NCBI GenBank assembly: GCA_947500055.1
Contig: CANMQO010000008.1
Location: 124,001 to 188,000 of the forward strand
Length of the DNA stretch: 64,000 bases
From: an uncultured Paracoccaceae bacterium
GTDB lineage: Bacteria > Pseudomonadota > Alphaproteobacteria > Rhodobacterales > Rhodobacteraceae
Direction of reading: 5' to 3'
Part shown: positions 8,386 to 16,763 of the stretch, in pieces
Position numbering within the stretch: the stretch's first letter is position 1
How the letters are laid out: every line of letters begins with the position of its first letter
Made by a program: the position numbers and the translations under genes
The notes under the pieces: model-generated
Seen by the model: the letters and a program-made list of their open reading frames with translations, nothing else
Database searches by the model: none
Told to the model about the DNA's origin: nothing

Positions 8386-10161
8386 ATGCCGATTTACAAC
8401 GCGCCGACGAAAGACATCCAGTTTGTTTTGCACGATCTGCTGAAGGTCAGCGAACAGGACATCGCAGGTTTCGATGACCTTGACCGTGATTTCACAAGTG
8501 CCGTTGTTGAAGAGGCCGGGCGCATCGCGTCTGAAGTTCTGCACCCGCTGAACGTGGTTGGCGATACCGAAGGCTGTGTTCTTGAAAACGGGGTCGTCCG
8601 GACCCCAACAGGTTTCAAAGACGCGTTCGAGCAGATGAAAGAAGGCGGCTGGACAGCCATGGATTGTGACCCGGAATATGGCGGTCAGGGTCTGCCATAT
8701 GTGATGCATACTGCGGCGCAGGAACCGTTCGTGTCCGCCAACATGGCGTTCAATATGTATCAGGGCCTGACCCATGGTGCTTACTCCGCGATCCATGCCC
8801 ACGGGTCGGACGAACAAAAGCAGAAATACCTGCCCAAGATGGTATCCTGCGAATGGACCGGCACCATGAACCTGACCGAACCGCATTGCGGCACCGATCT
8901 GGGACTGATGCGTACCAAGGCCGTGCCAAACGGCGATGGGTCCTACAAAATCTCTGGCCAGAAAATCTTTATCTCTGCTGGTGAGCATGACATGGCCGAG
9001 AACATCATCCACCTGGTACTGGCCAAGATCGAAGGCGGGCCAAAGGGGATCAAAGGCGTGTCCTTGTTCATCGTTCCCAAGTTCATGGTCAATGATGACG
9101 GCTCACTTGGTCAGCGTAACGGTGTCTCCGTCGGCAGTATCGAAGAAAAGATGGGCATTCACGGCAATTCCACCTGCGTGATGAATTATGATGAGGCCAC
9201 TGGTTTCCTGATTGGTGAGGAACATAAAGGCATGCGTGCCATGTTCACGATGATGAACGAGGCGCGATTGGGCGTTGGCCTGCAAGGCTATGCCCAGGCC
9301 GAAAGCGCCTATCAAAACGCTGTCGCTTACGCCAATGACCGCCTTCAGGGGCGCGATGTGACAGGTGCCAAAAACCCTGATGGACCGGCCGATCCGCTGA
9401 TCGTGCATCCTGACATTCGCCGCAATTTGATGGATCAGAAATCCTTTGTCGAAGGCGCGCGCGCGTTCACATATTGGGGCGCCTACCTGATCGACCGGGC
9501 ACACAAGAACAACGATGCAGATGCGGATGGCCTGATTTCGCTGATGACTCCGGTTATCAAAGGCTTCCTGACCGACAAGGGCTTTGAATACGCCACTGCA
9601 GCGCAGCAGGTTTATGGCGGGCACGGCTATATCGAAGAATGGGGCATGTCCCAATATGCCCGTGATGCCCGGATCGCGATGATCTACGAAGGGGCAAATG
9701 GCGTTCAGGCACTGGACCTTGTGGGGCGCAAGCTCGCGCAGGATGGCGGCAAGCATGTGATGGCGTTCTTTGAGATGGTCAAGAGCTTCATCAAGGACAA
9801 TGAAGCCAATGAAGCGTTGAAGGCTGACTTCCTCGATCCGCTAAAAGCAGCAAGCAAGGACCTGCAGGCCGCTGGCATGTATTTCATGCAGAATGCAACC
9901 AAGCCGAACAACGCGCTGTCCGGCTCATATGACTTCATGCACATGATGGGCCATGTCTGCCTCGGCCTGATGTGGGCGCGGATGGCCAAGGCCGCAATGG
10001 AAGCGTTGGAAAACGGTGCATCGGACACCGAATTCTATGAGACGAAGATCGCGACGGGCCGCTACTACATGGCGCGCCAGCTGCCAGCCACGTCCATGCA
10101 CCTGGCCCGGATCAACACCGGTGCCGATACTGTGATGGCGCTCGACGCTGCAAACTTCTAG
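8386..10161 (+). CDS. Acyl-CoA dehydrogenase, long type (FadE/DmdC-like)
   Basis: 591 aa FAD-dependent acyl-CoA dehydrogenase of the long class with an extra C-terminal domain, catalysing the first oxidation of beta-oxidation. Visible: [19 protein letters not shown] (about 163-181, FAD/substrate), the central [12 protein letters not shown] strand region, [20 protein letters not shown] (about 290), [52 protein letters not shown] (about 400-450) with the catalytic Glu in IYEG. The same family contains 3-methylmercaptopropionyl-CoA dehydrogenase (DmdC) of DMSP demethylation; sequence alone does not separate them here. The thiolase and FadJ neighbours favour general fatty acid oxidation. Confidence 0.9.
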   Translation: MPIYNAPTKDIQFVLHDLLKVSEQDIAGFDDLDRDFTSAVVEEAGRIASEVLHPLNVVGDTEGCVLENGVVRTPTGFKDAFEQMKEGGWTAMDCDPEYGGQGLPYVMHTAAQEPFVSANMAFNMYQGLTHGAYSAIHAHGSDEQKQKYLPKMVSCEWTGTMNLTEPHCGTDLGLMRTKAVPNGDGSYKISGQKIFISAGEHDMAENIIHLVLAKIEGGPKGIKGVSLFIVPKFMVNDDGSLGQRNGVSVGSIEEKMGIHGNSTCVMNYDEATGFLIGEEHKGMRAMFTMMNEARLGVGLQGYAQAESAYQNAVAYANDRLQGRDVTGAKNPDGPADPLIVHPDIRRNLMDQKSFVEGARAFTYWGAYLIDRAHKNNDADADGLISLMTPVIKGFLTDKGFEYATAAQQVYGGHGYIEEWGMSQYARDARIAMIYEGANGVQALDLVGRKLAQDGGKHVMAFFEMVKSFIKDNEANEALKADFLDPLKAASKDLQAAGMYFMQNATKPNNALSGSYDFMHMMGHVCLGLMWARMAKAAMEALENGASDTEFYETKIATGRYYMARQLPATSMHLARINTGADTVMALDAANF

Positions 10162-10168
10162 GCTACCC

Positions 10169-10195
10169 GAGGGCGCACCATTCGGTTGCGCCCTC
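10169..10195 (+). terminator. Hairpin after the acyl-CoA dehydrogenase gene
   Basis: Perfect 9-bp stem GAGGGCGCA / TGCGCCCTC with a 9-nt loop, 8 nt after the stop codon. There is no T-tract, so it is more likely an RNA 3'-end stabiliser or partial attenuator than a full terminator. Confidence 0.45.
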
Positions 10196-10199
10196 AACC

Positions 10200-10218
10200 G
10201 ACTTTCACCCTGAAAGTC
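10200..10218 (+). repeat. Short inverted repeat GACTTTCA-CCC-TGAAAGTC
   Basis: Perfect 8-bp stem with a 3-nt loop between the dehydrogenase and GST genes. It shares the GACTTTC...GAAAGTC arms with the third hairpin at 16726-16748, suggesting membership of one repeat family. Confidence 0.5.
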
Positions 10219-10245
10219 ACACTTGGGTTGGGAGGCCTGCATCAA

Positions 10246-10872
10246 ATGACCATGAAACTGCATTGCTTTGGCGAAAGTGGTAACGCCTATAAGGCCGCAC
10301 TGACCCTGACCCTCGCCGACGAGGCCTGGGAGCCAGTTTTTGTTGATTTTTTCAAAGGCGCCACGCGCAGCCCGGAATTCCGGGCGCTGACCGTGATGGG
10401 CGAAGTCCCCGTACTGGAAGACGGCGACACGGTGCTGACCCAATCAGGTGTCATTCAGGACTATATCAGTTCCAAAACCGGCAAGCTGGGCGGCAAATCC
10501 GCTGCTGAGCGTCGCGACGTCTTGCGCTGGATGTTCTTTGACAATCACAAGGTCTCTGGCGTGGCAGGCCCCTTGCGTTTCAACATGAACTTCATACCTG
10601 AAGAGAAGCGCAATGCGGATGTGAACGCATTCATGGCAATGCGCCTCGCCTCAGCGCTCAAAGTGATGGAGACGCATCTGGATGGTCGTGACTGGTTGGC
10701 CAGTGACGAGATCACAATCGCCGACATCGCCTGCTGCGGCTATCTGTTCTACAGCGAAGGCTTCACCTTCGACCGTGCCGAGTATCCCAATATCAACCGC
10801 TGGCTTGACGGCATTGCCGCGACACCCGGCTGGAAACACCCCTATGATCTGATGCCGCGCGCCCTCGGGTAG
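10246..10872 (+). CDS. Glutathione S-transferase family protein
   Basis: 208 aa. N-terminal thioredoxin-like GST domain (MTMKLHCFGESGNAYKAAL; GEVPVLEDGDTVLTQSGVIQDYI near 55-75 holds the cis-Pro and the ESG-like glutathione site) and a helical C-terminal domain with DWLASDEITIADIACCGYLFY (about 150-170). Start ATG 10246 has GGAGG 10 nt upstream; ATG 10252 is a close alternative. Encoded inside the beta-oxidation block, so it may detoxify reactive acyl or aldehyde products; this is inference. Confidence 0.88.
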   Translation: MTMKLHCFGESGNAYKAALTLTLADEAWEPVFVDFFKGATRSPEFRALTVMGEVPVLEDGDTVLTQSGVIQDYISSKTGKLGGKSAAERRDVLRWMFFDNHKVSGVAGPLRFNMNFIPEEKRNADVNAFMAMRLASALKVMETHLDGRDWLASDEITIADIACCGYLFYSEGFTFDRAEYPNINRWLDGIAATPGWKHPYDLMPRALG

Positions 10873-10894
10873 CCCGGCCATAACGGAGGACCTA

Positions 10895-12106
10895 ATGACC
10901 GAAGCCTATATCTATGACGCCGTGCGCACGCCACGCGGCAAAGGCCGCAAGGACGGCAGCCTGCATGAGGTGACCTCTGCGCGCCTGTCCGCTGGCGTAT
11001 TGAACGAACTGAAAGCCCGGAACAACCTTGAAGGTCACGCCGTTGAGGATGTGATCTGGGGCAACGTGACCCAGGTTGGCGAACAGGGCGGCTGTCTGGC
11101 GCGGACGGCTGTGCTGGCCTCCGACCTTGATCAGTCCATTCCCGGCCTTGCGATCAACCGTTTCTGCGCATCGGGTATGGAAGCCGTGAACCTTGCCGCC
11201 AACCAGGTCAAAGGCGGCGCCGGTGAGGCCTATATCGCCGGCGGTGTCGAAATGATGGGCCGTGTCGCCATGGGCTCTGACGGGGCGGCGATTGCCGTGG
11301 ATCCATCCATCGCCATGGATACCTATTTCGTTCCGCAAGGGATTTCTGCCGATATCATCGCCACCGAATATGGTTTCAGCCGCGACGATGCGGACAAGCT
11401 TGCCATGGAAAGTCAGAAACGTGCGGCACGCGCCTGGGAAGAAAAGCGTTTCGAAAAATCCATCGTCGCCGTGAAGGATGTCAACGGCATCCCGATCCTC
11501 GACCATGATGAATACATGCGCCCCGGCACCGATATGCAGTCGCTCGGCGGCCTGAACCCGGCCTTCCAGGCAATGGGCGAGGTGATGCCCGGCTTCGACA
11601 AGGTCGCGCTGATGAAATATCCGCATCTGGAACGGATCAACCATATCCACCACGCGGGGAACTCTTCGGGCATCGTGGACGGGGCCGCCGGACTGCTGAT
11701 CGCGAACAAGGAATGGGGCGAGGCCCACGGGATCAAACCCCGGGCACGGATCAAAGCAACCGCCAAGATCGGCACCGACCCGACGATCATGCTGACAGGC
11801 CCGGTTCCCGTGACGGAAAAGATCATGGCCGATTCAGGCATGTCGATCAGCGACATCGACCTGTTCGAAGTGAATGAGGCTTTTGCATCGGTCGTCCTGC
11901 GCTTCATGCAGGCCTTTGACGTTGATGACAGCCTGGTCAACGTCAATGGTGGCTCGATCGCAATGGGTCACCCATTGGGAGCAACCGGTGCAATCATCAT
12001 CGGTACCTTGTTGGACGAGTTGGAGCGTACAGGCAAAGGCACGGGCCTTGCGACGCTTTGCATCGCGTCCGGGATGGGGGCCGCTACGATTATCGAACGG
12101 GTCTGA
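10895..12106 (+). CDS. fadA: Acetyl-CoA C-acyltransferase (3-ketoacyl-CoA thiolase)
   Basis: Final thiolytic step of beta-oxidation. 403 aa, normal thiolase length. Motifs in order: YDAVRTPRGKGRKDGSLHEV at the start, INRFCASGMEAVNLAANQVKGG (catalytic Cys near 90), NHIHHAGNSSGIVDGAAG, VNEAFASVVLRFM (about 330), NVNGGSIAMGHPLGATGA (His near 358), and ATLCIASGMGAATIIE (second catalytic Cys near 390). GGAGG lies 10 nt upstream of the ATG. Partners with the FadJ-type protein downstream. Confidence 0.93.
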   Translation: MTEAYIYDAVRTPRGKGRKDGSLHEVTSARLSAGVLNELKARNNLEGHAVEDVIWGNVTQVGEQGGCLARTAVLASDLDQSIPGLAINRFCASGMEAVNLAANQVKGGAGEAYIAGGVEMMGRVAMGSDGAAIAVDPSIAMDTYFVPQGISADIIATEYGFSRDDADKLAMESQKRAARAWEEKRFEKSIVAVKDVNGIPILDHDEYMRPGTDMQSLGGLNPAFQAMGEVMPGFDKVALMKYPHLERINHIHHAGNSSGIVDGAAGLLIANKEWGEAHGIKPRARIKATAKIGTDPTIMLTGPVPVTEKIMADSGMSISDIDLFEVNEAFASVVLRFMQAFDVDDSLVNVNGGSIAMGHPLGATGAIIIGTLLDELERTGKGTGLATLCIASGMGAATIIERV

Positions 12107-12112
12107 TCAGAT

Positions 12113-12589
12113 ATGCCCGGCAGGACACAGATCGCGGCAACTGATATTGCGGAGGCTTTGCTGGATATCACCGGCACCGCCCTGATGAATCGCGATTTCG
12201 ATACCTTTGCGCCGTCTTTCCAACTGCCACATGTTATGGTGACAATCCGTGACGTGATCACAATGGAAACAAGCGACGATCTGCGCCGGGCCTTTGATCG
12301 GATGTGCGATTATTTCGTAGCTATTGGGGTCACCGATCTGGTGCGGCAAATCGTGGCTGCGGAATACAAGACACCAACCCGTATTCAATCAACCCATGTG
12401 GCCGATCTGTTGCATAACGGCAAGCGCCTGACAGATCCCTATCCCGTCTACTCGGTCCTCGAAAAAATCGATGGCCAGTGGAAAATCACGTCAAGCGAAT
12501 ACGCGGTTGAACCGATGAGTGGTCCCGCCCTCGCGCTGGCCTGTGGGGATGCAAAGAAACGCAAGCCATCCAGCGATGGCAACACATAA
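12113..12589 (+). CDS. NTF2-like (SnoaL-type) protein of unknown function
   Basis: 158 aa, begins 6 nt after the thiolase stop. Pattern of helices followed by LEKIDGQWKITSSEYAVEP suggests the NTF2-like fold; N-terminal helices around ALMNRDFDTFAPSFQLPHVMVT fit this as well. No catalytic residues can be named. Sandwiched between thiolase and the FadJ-type gene on the same strand, it belongs to that transcription unit, but its role is unknown. Confidence 0.7.
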   Translation: MPGRTQIAATDIAEALLDITGTALMNRDFDTFAPSFQLPHVMVTIRDVITMETSDDLRRAFDRMCDYFVAIGVTDLVRQIVAAEYKTPTRIQSTHVADLLHNGKRLTDPYPVYSVLEKIDGQWKITSSEYAVEPMSGPALALACGDAKKRKPSSDGNT

Positions 12590-12637
12590 CGTGGCCAGCC
12601 CAACCGGGTGGCGCGACGGACGAAAGGAACGACACAG

Positions 12638-14836
12638 ATGACCGACTTTACAATGAGCACCGACGCCGATGGCGTGGCAACAATTGTCTGGGATACCGTT
12701 GGCAAATCCATGAACGTGATGAACCAGCAAGGGTTCACGGATCTGGACGCACTGATTGATCAGGCCCTTGCTGACGACAAAATCAAGGGTGTGATCATCA
12801 CATCGGGCAAAGAAGGGTCATTTGCTGGCGGCATGGACCTCAACATCATCGCCAGGATGAAGGACAGCGCAGGCGACGACCCCGCCCGTGGATTGTTCGA
12901 AGGCGTGATGGCCATGCATGCCGTGCTCCGCAAGATTGAACGGGCAGGCATGGATCCCAAGACCAACAAGGGCGGCAAACCTATCGCCGCCGCGCTGCCC
13001 GGCACCGCTCTGGGGATCGGTCTGGAAATCCCGCTGGCCTGCCATCGCATTTTTGCCGCTGACAACCCCAAGGCCAAGATCGGCCTGCCCGAAATCCTCG
13101 TCGGCATCTTTCCCGGCGCTGGCGGCACAACGCGTTTGTCACGCAAGCTGGGCGCAATGGGTGCCTCTCCACTATTGCTCGAAGGCAAGCTGAACGATCC
13201 CAAGAAAGCCAAGGCAGCGGGTGTCGTCGATGAAGTTGTCCCTGCAGACGAACTGTTGTCGGCAGCAAAGGCATGGGTTCTGTCAGAGCCAACCATCGTG
13301 AAGCCATGGGACGAAAAAGGTTACAAGATGCCCGGCGGGGCGCCATACCACCCTGCGGGTTTCATGACGTTCGTGGGCGCCTCTGCCATGGTCAATGGCA
13401 AGACCCAAGGCGTTTACCCCGCGGCCAAGGCCCTATTGTCAGCCGTCTACGAAGGCGCGCTGGTGCCGTTCGACACTGCGATCAAGATTGAGGCGCGCTG
13501 GTTCACCAACGTACTGATGAACCCATCATCCTCCGCCATGATCCGCAGCTTGTTCATCAATAAGGAAGCCTTGGAAAAAGGCGCGAACCGCCCCGATGCC
13601 CCGGACCAGAAGGTCAGGAAAGTTGGCGTCATCGGTGCTGGCATGATGGGTGCCGGGATCTCTTTGGTTTCTGCTCTTGCAGGCATTCAAGTGGTCCTGA
13701 TCGACAGCACGCAAGAGGCCGCCGACAAGGGTAAATCCTACACCACGGCGCATCTGGACAAAGGGATTGCCCGCAAGAAGGTGACCGAGGAGAAGAAAGA
13801 GGCCGTCTTGGGCCTTATCAACGCCACAACGGACTATGCTGCACTTGATGGCTGCGATCTGATCGTCGAAGCCGTGTTCGAGGACGTGGGTGTCAAGGCC
13901 GATGTCACCGCCAAGGTGCAGGCCGTCACCGGCCCCGATTGCATCTTTGCCACCAACACATCAACCTTGCCGATCACCGAACTGGCAAAGGCATCCAACG
14001 ATCCTGAAAACTTCATTGGCATCCACTTCTTCTCTCCCGTGGACAAGATGTTGCTGGTGGAGATCATCAAGGGCAAGGAAACCGGTTCGGTGGCCGTCGC
14101 AAAGGCACTGGACTATGTGCGCCAAATCCGCAAAACGCCAATTGTGGTTAACGATGAACGGTTCTTCTACGCCAACCGGTGCATCATTCCCTATATCAAC
14201 GAAGGTATTCGGATGGTGAAAGAAGGGGTAGAACCATCCTTGATCGAGAATGCCGCGAAACTGGTCGGCATGCCCTTGGGGCCGTTGCAGCTGACCGATG
14301 AAACCTCCATTGATCTCGGCGTGAAGATCGCCAAAGCCACCAAGGCAGCGATGGGTGATGCGTACCCGAATGAGGCCGTGGACGAGGTCCTGTTCTGGAT
14401 GTTTGACCAGGAACGTCTTGGCCGCAAATCCAACGCGGGTTTCTACAGCTATGACGAGAAAGGAAAACGTCAGGGCCTTTGGGATGGCCTTGCAGCGCAA
14501 TACCCGGTCGCAGATGAACAGCCTGACCTGACCACCGTGCAGCATCGCCTCCTTTTCGCGCAAGTGCTTGAGGCGGTTCGCGCACTGGAGGAAGGCGTGC
14601 TCGAAGATATCCGCGAAGGCGATGTTGGCGCCATCCTGGGATGGGGTTTCGCCCCCTGGTCCGGCGGTCCTTTCAGCTGGCTCGACATCATCGGGGCGCC
14701 CTACGCGGCAGAACGTTGCGATCAATTGACTGCCGCGTTTGGCGACCGGTTCAAGACCCCTGATTTGTTGCGCGAGATGGCGGATAAAGGGCAGGAGTTT
14801 TACAAACGCTTCGGACAGGACGCGAAAGCGGCCTAG
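12638..14836 (+). CDS. fadJ: Fatty acid oxidation protein: enoyl-CoA hydratase / 3-hydroxyacyl-CoA dehydrogenase fusion
   Basis: 732 aa bifunctional enzyme for the middle two steps of beta-oxidation. Residues 1-190 are the crotonase domain (EGSFAGGMDLNIIA oxyanion loop, PGTALGIGLEIPLACH, GLPEILVGIFPGAGGTTRL with the catalytic Glu residues). From about 325 an NAD-binding Rossmann domain follows (KVGVIGAGMMGAGIS), then the HCDH C-terminal domain with IGIHFFSPVDKMLLVEII and a second HCDH copy to the end. ATG 12638 is preceded by AAAGGA; an upstream ATG is disfavoured. A strong terminator follows at 14865, so the beta-oxidation unit ends here. Called fadJ by architecture; fadB is a near synonym. 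Confidence 0.92.
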   Translation: MTDFTMSTDADGVATIVWDTVGKSMNVMNQQGFTDLDALIDQALADDKIKGVIITSGKEGSFAGGMDLNIIARMKDSAGDDPARGLFEGVMAMHAVLRKIERAGMDPKTNKGGKPIAAALPGTALGIGLEIPLACHRIFAADNPKAKIGLPEILVGIFPGAGGTTRLSRKLGAMGASPLLLEGKLNDPKKAKAAGVVDEVVPADELLSAAKAWVLSEPTIVKPWDEKGYKMPGGAPYHPAGFMTFVGASAMVNGKTQGVYPAAKALLSAVYEGALVPFDTAIKIEARWFTNVLMNPSSSAMIRSLFINKEALEKGANRPDAPDQKVRKVGVIGAGMMGAGISLVSALAGIQVVLIDSTQEAADKGKSYTTAHLDKGIARKKVTEEKKEAVLGLINATTDYAALDGCDLIVEAVFEDVGVKADVTAKVQAVTGPDCIFATNTSTLPITELAKASNDPENFIGIHFFSPVDKMLLVEIIKGKETGSVAVAKALDYVRQIRKTPIVVNDERFFYANRCIIPYINEGIRMVKEGVEPSLIENAAKLVGMPLGPLQLTDETSIDLGVKIAKATKAAMGDAYPNEAVDEVLFWMFDQERLGRKSNAGFYSYDEKGKRQGLWDGLAAQYPVADEQPDLTTVQHRLLFAQVLEAVRALEEGVLEDIREGDVGAILGWGFAPWSGGPFSWLDIIGAPYAAERCDQLTAAFGDRFKTPDLLREMADKGQEFYKRFGQDAKAA

Positions 14837-14864
14837 CCCCCACCGAGTAAAGTGAGATACCAAG

Positions 14865-14892
14865 GCGGGCAAATTTCTTGCCCGCTTTTTTT
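14865..14892 (+). terminator. Rho-independent terminator after the FadJ-type gene
   Basis: Perfect 8-bp stem GCGGGCAA / TTGCCCGC with a 5-nt loop, followed immediately by seven T residues on the plus strand, 28 nt after the stop codon. Confidence 0.92.
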
Positions 14893-14949
14893 CGCCCTGC
14901 TGGTCGGAAACTGCCCGCCTTCCACTGAAGATGCAGCGCCAATCTCCCA

Positions 14950-14963
14950 ACATTTGCAAATGT
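14950..14963. promoter_or_regulatory. 14-bp palindrome ACATTTGCAAATGT upstream of the acyl-CoA ligase
   Basis: A perfect palindrome in the 140-nt gap between the terminator at 14892 and the ligase start at 15033. Its length and symmetry suit a TetR- or GntR-type repressor dimer. No known consensus is matched with confidence. Confidence 0.4.
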
Positions 14964-15032
14964 CAGACAATTGAGGCTTGTCATGCCGGGCCGTTGTCTT
15001 GTTTTATGCGCTGGTCAAGGGAGGATTGGTCA

Positions 15033-16658
15033 ATGGGTTGGATGCGGGACGAAAATGGCTTAGGCAAAAGGGCCGCGAATTATGTGCCGCTGACGCCATT
15101 GTCGCATTTGCGGCGGGCGGCGGTGGTCTTTGCTGATCACGAAGCGCTGGTTTATGGCAAAATCAGGCGAACCTACGCGGATTACCACAAACGCGCGTCA
15201 CAATTGGCATCAGCTTTGACCAAGGCGGGGGTCAAACCCGGCGATGTCGTCGCGACAATCCTGCCCAACATCCCCGCGCAATCAGAGGCCGCGTTTGGGG
15301 TACCCGCCTGTGGTGCCGTCTTGAACACCATCAACACACGTCTGGATGTGGATACGGTCGCTTACATACTTGATCACGGCGAGGCAAAAGTTGCGCTGGT
15401 CGACAGCCAGTTTCTGCCCATGGTCATGTCGGCGCTTGATCTGATGCAAGGCCCGGCCCCGCTGATCATAGAAGTTCCCGACGATCAGGCCGGGGTGCCC
15501 GCACTGGGCCAGCAACAGAACTACGAAGAGTTCCTGGCCACCGGCGATCCAAATTTCCATTGGATCATGCCCGAAGATGAATGGGAAAGCCTTGCGCTGA
15601 ATTACACTTCTGGCACCACCGGACGCCCCAAGGGGGTCGTGTATCACCACCGGGGCGCATATCTGATGACGATGGGCACGCCTATTTCGTGGGAACTGCC
15701 ACTCTTCATGCGATACTTGCAGATTGTGCCACTGTTTCACTGCAATGGCTGGAACCATACATGGATGATGCCATCACTGGGTGGCACCGTGGTTTGCTGC
15801 CGCGATATTTCGGCCAGGGCAATTTATGATGCGATTGCTGATGAAGGGGTCAGTCATTTCGGCGGGGCGCCGATCGTGCTGAACCTCATCGTGAATGCCA
15901 AGGAGACGGAGCGGCGCGCCTTCGATCACATTGTTCAGGTTTTCACAGCGGGCGCGCCTCCCGCCCCTGCGACACTCGCCGCAATCGGAAAACTCGGGTT
16001 CAATGTCAAACAGGTCTACGGGCTGACAGAAACCTATGGGCATGTGACCGAGTGTATCTGGGATCGTGCATGGGACACCCTGCCGGAAGAGGAACAAGCC
16101 GCGATCAAGGCCCGCCAGGGCGTCGCTTTCCCGATGATGGAAGACACAACGGTTGTTGATCCTCAAATGAGGCAAGTTACCATGGATGGCACGACACAAG
16201 GTGAAATTGTCATGCGTGGCAATGCCGTGATGAAAGGGTATCTCAAGAACCCAGAGGCGACAGAAAAAGCCTTTGCAGGCGGTTTCTTTCATTCCGAGGA
16301 TCTGGCGGTACAACATCCCAACGGATCGATCCAGATTTCCGACAGGGCCAAGGATATCATTATCTCGGGCGGCGAAAATATCAGCTCGGTCGAGGTAGAA
16401 GGCGCATTGATGCACCACCCGGCGGTGAATCTATGTGCCGTGGTCGCAAAACCGGATGAGAAATGGGGCGAAGTACCTTGTGCATTCATCGAACTCAAGG
16501 ATGGGGCGCGGGCAGACGCAGACGAGATCATCGCCTTTACCCGTGAGCGATTGGCCGGGTTCAAGACACCAAAACATGTGGTGTTTCAGGAACTGCCAAA
16601 GACTTCAACAGGCAAGATACAGAAATTCGAGCTGCGAAAACTGGCACAAGCGATGTGA
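15033..16658 (+). CDS. Acyl-CoA synthetase, AMP-forming (DmdB/medium-chain type)
   Basis: Activates a carboxylic acid to its CoA ester through an acyl-adenylate. 541 aa. ANL superfamily motifs: YTSGTTGRPKGVVYHHRG (about 189, P-loop-like), FTAGAPPAP, VYGLTETYGH (about 330), DRAKDIIISGGENISSVEVE (about 440) and the catalytic Lys in KTSTGKIQKFELR (near 525). Length and sequence style match the family containing methylmercaptopropionate-CoA ligase DmdB and medium-chain fatty acid ligases; substrate is not separable here. Start ATG 15033 is preceded by GGGAGGA. Separate transcription unit from the fad genes because of the terminator. Confidence 0.9.
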   Translation: MGWMRDENGLGKRAANYVPLTPLSHLRRAAVVFADHEALVYGKIRRTYADYHKRASQLASALTKAGVKPGDVVATILPNIPAQSEAAFGVPACGAVLNTINTRLDVDTVAYILDHGEAKVALVDSQFLPMVMSALDLMQGPAPLIIEVPDDQAGVPALGQQQNYEEFLATGDPNFHWIMPEDEWESLALNYTSGTTGRPKGVVYHHRGAYLMTMGTPISWELPLFMRYLQIVPLFHCNGWNHTWMMPSLGGTVVCCRDISARAIYDAIADEGVSHFGGAPIVLNLIVNAKETERRAFDHIVQVFTAGAPPAPATLAAIGKLGFNVKQVYGLTETYGHVTECIWDRAWDTLPEEEQAAIKARQGVAFPMMEDTTVVDPQMRQVTMDGTTQGEIVMRGNAVMKGYLKNPEATEKAFAGGFFHSEDLAVQHPNGSIQISDRAKDIIISGGENISSVEVEGALMHHPAVNLCAVVAKPDEKWGEVPCAFIELKDGARADADEIIAFTRERLAGFKTPKHVVFQELPKTSTGKIQKFELRKLAQAM

Positions 16659-16676
16659 CCGTTTTCTGCGCAAGGC

Positions 16677-16748
16677 CAATTTCTCACCGAGAAATTGACG
16701 ACAAATCCTCGCTGAGGATTTGGACCCAGACTTTCGGTGAAAGTCTGG
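16677..16748. repeat. Three consecutive hairpins (REP-like cluster) between convergent genes
   Basis: Three perfect inverted repeats, each with a 3-nt loop: 16677-16697 (CAATTTCTC arms), 16702-16722 (CAAATCCTC arms) and 16726-16748 (CCAGACTTTC arms), separated by 4 and 3 nt. All stems share a pyrimidine-rich TC end next to the loop. Located between the ends of the acyl-CoA ligase (plus) and the demethylase (minus), so it could act as a two-way transcription barrier. No T-tract follows. A related arm pair occurs at 10200-10218. Confidence 0.75.
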
Positions 16749-16763
16749 TGGCTGTCGCCCGGA

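Noticed and set aside
16677-16748. CRISPR array
   Set aside because: The three units are different inverted repeats with 3-4-nt gaps, not identical repeats with about 30-nt spacers, and no cas gene is present.
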